This document shows positions 60,805-64,000 of a stretch of DNA of 64,000 nucleotides, piece after piece. Both the position numbers and the translations under genes were made by a program. Below the pieces are notes generated by a model. That model ran no database searches. It saw only the letters and a list, made by a program, of their open reading frames with translations, and had not been told where the DNA came from. This DNA is from an uncultured Muribaculum sp. (GTDB lineage: Bacteria > Bacteroidota > Bacteroidia > Bacteroidales > Muribaculaceae). The stretch covers positions 1 through 64,000 of the forward strand of contig CAJUMZ010000015.1 in NCBI GenBank assembly GCA_910587665.1. Reading direction: 5' to 3'. Each line of letters starts with the position of its first letter. Within the stretch, counting starts at the first letter, position 1.

Positions 60805-62625
60805 ATGAATTATACGTTTTTAGACTTTTTAGCTCTCCTCGGCTCTGTATGCTTATTCCTTTACGGTATGAAGGTAATGAGCGAGGGGCTACAAAAAGCC
60901 GCCGGCGATCGCTTGCGCAATATCCTATCGGCAATGACCCGCAACCGGTTTACAGGGACACTGACCGGATTTGCAATCACCGCACTTATCCAAAGCTCGT
61001 CGGCATCCACGGTAATGGTGGTGAGCTTCGTAAACGCCGGCTTGATGACGCTCGCCCAATCAATGGCGGTGATATTCGGAGCCAACGTAGGCACCACTTT
61101 CACGGCATGGATCATAGCTCTTTTCGGATTTAAGGTCGATACATCGGTATTTATACTGCCGATAATCGCCTGTGCCGTACCACTGTTGTTTTTCAAGAAA
61201 AGCCGCACAAAGTCAATAGGTGAATTCCTCATAGGCTTTGCGTTCCTCTTCATGGGGCTTAACATGATCAGCGACTATGTACCTGACCTGCAGAGCAATC
61301 CCGATATGTTTGCCTTTCTGGAGAGATATGCCTCTATGGGCTATATGTCGGTATTGCTGTTTCTGCTTGTCGGCATTATCGTCACCGCAATCATACAGTC
61401 ATCGGCAGCAACATTTGCCATCGTGCTCATTATGTGTACGAAAGGATGGATCACCTTTGACCTCGGATGTGCGGTCGTGCTCGGCAGCAACATCGGTACG
61501 ACAATCACGCCCTTGCTCGCCTCGATGAGCGGAAATGTGGCGGCAAAACGCACTGCGATGGGTCACCTGCTGTTCAACCTCCTGGGAGTCGTGTGGACCT
61601 TGTGTGTGTTCTATCCGTTTGTCAATCTCAATGTATGGATCACGGAGTCGATAGGCCAGGGCAATCCGGAATCGTTGTTCTCCTTCGTTAACAATCTGGA
61701 GGTTACACAGCCCGATATATATAACTCAATATTTGACGGAAGCCTGCCCAACGGACATCCGGTGCTTGCTCAGATCGGGGCGATGCAATTCAGCGTATCG
61801 TTTGGACTTTCAATGTTCCACACGGTATTCAATCTTGTCAACCTTGCGATAATGATATGGTTTACAGGATTGTACGTTAAGATTGTAGAGAAGCTCGTTC
61901 CGGCAAAACACAAGGAAGACGAGGAGTTCCAGCTCAAATTTATCTCCGGCGGTCTGCTCAGTGCCTCAGAGCTTAATATCGCCCAGGCTGAAAAAGAGAT
62001 GGTGGTCTATGCCCAGCGTGTCGACCGCATGATCAATATGGCGGAGACCCTCGTGCACACCAAAGAAAATTCCGAAGAATTCTCACAGCTGTTCTCCCGT
62101 CTTGAAAAATACGAGGAAATATCCGACCGCATGGAAATCGAGATTGCCAACTATCTTAACCGCTGTGCCGAAGGAAGGCTATCCAACGAAGGTAAGCTTC
62201 ACATAGCCGCCATGCTCAATATCGTAAGCGAGATAGAGAGCATAGCCGACTGCTGCTTCGGCTGCGCCAAGATTCTTATACGCAAGCAGGAGAGTGGCGT
62301 TCAATTTGATGAATTCATATTCCGCAACATCGACACAATGTTCAGCTACGTGAAAGAGGCGATGGCTGATATGCTCGCTCTACTCGGTGACGTGGAGAAG
62401 GTACGTCAGGTCGACATCATACGCTCCTACAACAAAGAGCGCGAGATCAACAATCTCCGCAACCAACTGCGCACTACCAATGTGGAGAATATCAACAACC
62501 GCACCTACGAGTATCAGGCAGGCATCTACTATATGGATATTATCAATGACCTTGAGAAGATGGGCGACTATATAATTAATGTGGTCGATACAGTCAAGGA
62601 CCATTTCCGTCGGCACATAGCATAA
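60805..62625 (+). CDS. Na/Pi cotransporter family protein with PhoU-like end
   Basis: A 606-residue protein. The first ~360 residues are an NptA-type sodium/phosphate transporter with two inverted repeats holding the QSSSA signatures (TALIQSSSASTVMVVSFVNAG and TAIIQSSAATFAIVLIM), each followed by GANVGTT or GSNIGTT. The C-terminal ~220 residues are helical and PhoU-like (VDRMINMAETLVHTK and EIESIADCCFGCAKILI). It may take up or export phosphate under control of its own tail. The ATG at 60805 follows the -7 box. Confidence 0.93.
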   Translation: MNYTFLDFLALLGSVCLFLYGMKVMSEGLQKAAGDRLRNILSAMTRNRFTGTLTGFAITALIQSSSASTVMVVSFVNAGLMTLAQSMAVIFGANVGTTFTAWIIALFGFKVDTSVFILPIIACAVPLLFFKKSRTKSIGEFLIGFAFLFMGLNMISDYVPDLQSNPDMFAFLERYASMGYMSVLLFLLVGIIVTAIIQSSAATFAIVLIMCTKGWITFDLGCAVVLGSNIGTTITPLLASMSGNVAAKRTAMGHLLFNLLGVVWTLCVFYPFVNLNVWITESIGQGNPESLFSFVNNLEVTQPDIYNSIFDGSLPNGHPVLAQIGAMQFSVSFGLSMFHTVFNLVNLAIMIWFTGLYVKIVEKLVPAKHKEDEEFQLKFISGGLLSASELNIAQAEKEMVVYAQRVDRMINMAETLVHTKENSEEFSQLFSRLEKYEEISDRMEIEIANYLNRCAEGRLSNEGKLHIAAMLNIVSEIESIADCCFGCAKILIRKQESGVQFDEFIFRNIDTMFSYVKEAMADMLALLGDVEKVRQVDIIRSYNKEREINNLRNQLRTTNVENINNRTYEYQAGIYYMDIINDLEKMGDYIINVVDTVKDHFRRHIA

Positions 62626-62641
62626 AAAGGCATTTATTGTG

Positions 62642-62661
62642 CAGGTTTTTACAAACCTGTT
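62642..62661 (+). terminator. Weak hairpin after the Na/Pi gene
   Basis: CAGGTTT pairs with AAACCTG around TTAC, 17 bases after the transporter stop, followed by TTTCAAAT. The short stem makes this a modest call. Confidence 0.4.
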
Positions 62662-62741
62662 TCAAATAGGTGTCGTATGTTACAAAATTCTGACTATTTG
62701 CATGTTAACAGAATAATATTGCTACAAAACGGTTACTAAAA

Positions 62742-62772
62742 TTGTTTTGTCGGAGTCGCCATCCTATCTTTG
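62742..62772 (+). promoter_or_regulatory. Promoter of the receiver gene and rnhB
   Basis: TTG (62742-62744), 20 bases, TATCTTTG (62765-62772). It lies 40 bases before the receiver gene start at 62812 and is the only promoter seen for the two overlapping genes. Confidence 0.7.
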
Positions 62773-62811
62773 TAAAAGAAGAAATGAGACGAATTGTATT
62801 ATCCTGCATTC

Positions 62812-63249
62812 ATGAAAAGTATCTATATGCCTGCATATTCAAATAATAATTCGGAAACGAAAAAAATATGTATCGCCGACGAGGAACTCCTCATCAGCGA
62901 GCTTATGCAGTATAATCTGGAGCAGTCGGGATACAATGTAAGCGTATACCATTCAACAAGCGAGGCGATGGACAGTGACCTCTCCTGCTTTGACCTATAT
63001 ATAATAGATGTCATGATGGAAGACAAGGAGGGTTTTGAACTGGCGCGTTACCTTAAACAGAATCTCGAGACCATGTATACTCCCCTTATCTTCTGCTCGT
63101 CACGCAACAACGAAGATGATGTGATAGACGGACTCGATCTCGGTGCCGACGACTATATATTGAAGCCTTTCGCCATGAAAGAGCTTGTAGCACGCGTCAA
63201 CTCCCTGATGCGTCGCAGAAATATCACCCTAAAAAATAACGGTAAATGA
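62812..63249 (+). CDS. Stand-alone receiver-domain response regulator
   Basis: A 145-residue protein made only of a receiver domain. Acidic pocket D-E in IADEELLISELM, phosphoacceptor D66 in DLYIIDVMMED, the serine position in IFCSSRNNEDD and the lysine in DDYILKPFAMKEL are all present. There is no DNA-binding output domain, so it acts by protein contact or is part of a phosphorelay, and no histidine kinase lies in the window. The start could be the ATG at 62812 or 62827. Its stop overlaps the rnhB start by four bases, so the two are coupled. Confidence 0.88.
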   Translation: MKSIYMPAYSNNNSETKKICIADEELLISELMQYNLEQSGYNVSVYHSTSEAMDSDLSCFDLYIIDVMMEDKEGFELARYLKQNLETMYTPLIFCSSRNNEDDVIDGLDLGADDYILKPFAMKELVARVNSLMRRRNITLKNNGK

Positions 63250-63857
63250 CAAAATCTGTCTCCCTCCCGGTATGTTATGTGGCGGGCAGGATGGAAGCCG
63301 GATGCGACGAGGCGGGAAGAGGATGCCTCGCCGGTCCCGTTCATGCCGCGGCGGTAATATTGCCCGACGACTTTCATCATCCATTGCTAAACGACTCCAA
63401 GCAGCTGACCGAGGCGCGTCGCGAGAAACTGCGCCCCATTATCGAGGCTGAGGCGGTAGCATGGGCGGTAGGCGTAGTGACCAACGAGGAGATCGACCGC
63501 ATGAACATACTCCGCGCCTCTATCGAGGCAATGCACCGGGCTATTGACGCCCTCGGAGTGACCCCGGGTGCCATAGTTGTCGACGGTAACCGTTTTTCCC
63601 CATATAAGGATATACCTTACCAGACATTTGTGAAGGGCGACGGCCGATTCGGAAACATTGCTGCAGCCTCAATACTCGCGAAGACCCACCGCGACGAATA
63701 CATGCGCCGTATACATGAAGAATACCCCTTGTATGGCTGGGACATAAACAAGGGGTATCCTACTAAAGCTCATCGCGCGGCTATCGCAGAATATGGCGCC
63801 ACGCCCTATCACAGGATGACATTCAGGCTTCTCGACCCTCAGCTCACCCTGTTCTGA
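63246..63857 (+). CDS. rnhB: Ribonuclease HII
   Basis: Removes ribonucleotides from DNA and RNA primers by cutting RNA in RNA/DNA hybrids. The 203-residue protein shows the active-site start AGCDEAGRGCLAGPVHAAAVIL (DE pair), the segment HPLLNDSKQLTEARREKL, and IVVDGNRFSPY with a third acidic residue, ending AIAEYGATPYHRMTF. The first ~13 residues are less conserved and an inner start is possible. It overlaps the receiver gene by four bases, an unusual partner. Confidence 0.95.
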   Translation: MTKSVSLPVCYVAGRMEAGCDEAGRGCLAGPVHAAAVILPDDFHHPLLNDSKQLTEARREKLRPIIEAEAVAWAVGVVTNEEIDRMNILRASIEAMHRAIDALGVTPGAIVVDGNRFSPYKDIPYQTFVKGDGRFGNIAAASILAKTHRDEYMRRIHEEYPLYGWDINKGYPTKAHRAAIAEYGATPYHRMTFRLLDPQLTLF

Positions 63858-63858
63858 T

Positions 63859-64000
63859 CTATCGGTTTACATATACTTTGTATTCACCGGGCTGCAAAGT
63901 CACGGGAAATTCCTCAGTCTCTCCGGTAAAGAAATTGACGGTTGTCTTGTCATTTTCCGGTGCTGCCCCAGTGTATTTTACATCAGCTGAAGCCGATCCG
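63859..64000 (-). CDS. 3' end of an alpha-amylase-like gene (partial)
   Basis: On the - strand the last 46 codons of a gene that begins beyond the window, with stop at 63859-63861. The visible residues end ETEEFPVTLQPGEYKVYVNR, the pattern of the C-terminal beta-sandwich of GH13 alpha-amylases (a strand ending in P-G-E-Y-x-V-Y). No catalytic part is seen, so the family is a probable call only. The gene converges on rnhB, two bases apart. Confidence 0.55.
   Translation of the reverse strand, partial: GSASADVKYTGAAPENDKTTVNFFTGETEEFPVTLQPGEYKVYVNR

Overview
The window looks like the chromosome of a gut Bacteroidales bacterium, most likely a Muribaculaceae-type organism (inference). The clues are many upstream boxes of the Bacteroidetes sigma factor type (TTTG, about 20 bp, TAnnTTTG), few obvious Shine-Dalgarno sequences, lipoproteins and BspA-type leucine-rich repeat proteins, DUF4294/DUF4369/DUF4421/DUF2795 families, and several glycoside hydrolases. 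Most of the window is ordinary core genome with islands of accessory DNA.

Layout. Bases 1-3.7 kb are the end of an integrated element: a cut-off gene, a protein with two ExoX-C-like modules, about 1 kb of repeat-rich non-coding DNA and a tyrosine recombinase whose start has been replaced by a small inverted-repeat (MITE-like) insertion. From 3.9-12 kb come core genes: a YhcH-family protein, era, an overlapping folA-thyA-ferredoxin operon, yqeY, serS, a very small helical protein and a cytoplasmic GH13 enzyme. From 12.2-16 kb the DNA is scarred: a Fic protein with a putative operator array lies between a relic of an esterase 3' end and an intact carboxylesterase, followed by a GH3 glucosidase gutted by an internal deletion. 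From 16-19.2 kb: DUF1848, DUF2795, a cobalamin adenosyltransferase and a K+ channel.

From 19.3-23.6 kb is a TPR membrane regulator whose composition changes midway, then an AT-rich block of small secreted proteins and lipoproteins. From 23.7-35 kb: an LRR protein, an inverted-repeat element, a DUF4369 lipoprotein, phospholipase A, a DUF2752 and GYF/CD225 pair, deoC, a MazG-like protein, dtd, an Lrp regulator, secG, a TPR protein, LptE, a sigma-54 activator, an acyltransferase and tRNA-Asp. From 35.5-39.8 kb is a TolC-HlyD-MFS efflux operon. From 39.8-47.3 kb: GH5, DUF4294, nadB, a RhuM-Doc fusion, argS and a BI-1 family protein.

The most novel part is 47.5-51.2 kb: a tight four-gene cassette of two DNA methyltransferases (one reduced), a protein with a possible winged helix, and a protein joining a ferredoxin-type Fe-S motif to a PD-(D/E)xK nuclease core. 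I read it as an unusual restriction-modification system; the parts are visible in the sequence, the joint function is inference. From 51.3 kb to the end: an epimerase, a second LRR protein, trmB, mrp, a Ca/Na antiporter, a DUF4421 barrel, an Ntn hydrolase of the bile-salt-hydrolase superfamily, a GH2 protein lacking its catalytic barrel, a Na/Pi transporter, a lone receiver domain overlapping rnhB, and the 3' end of an amylase-like gene.
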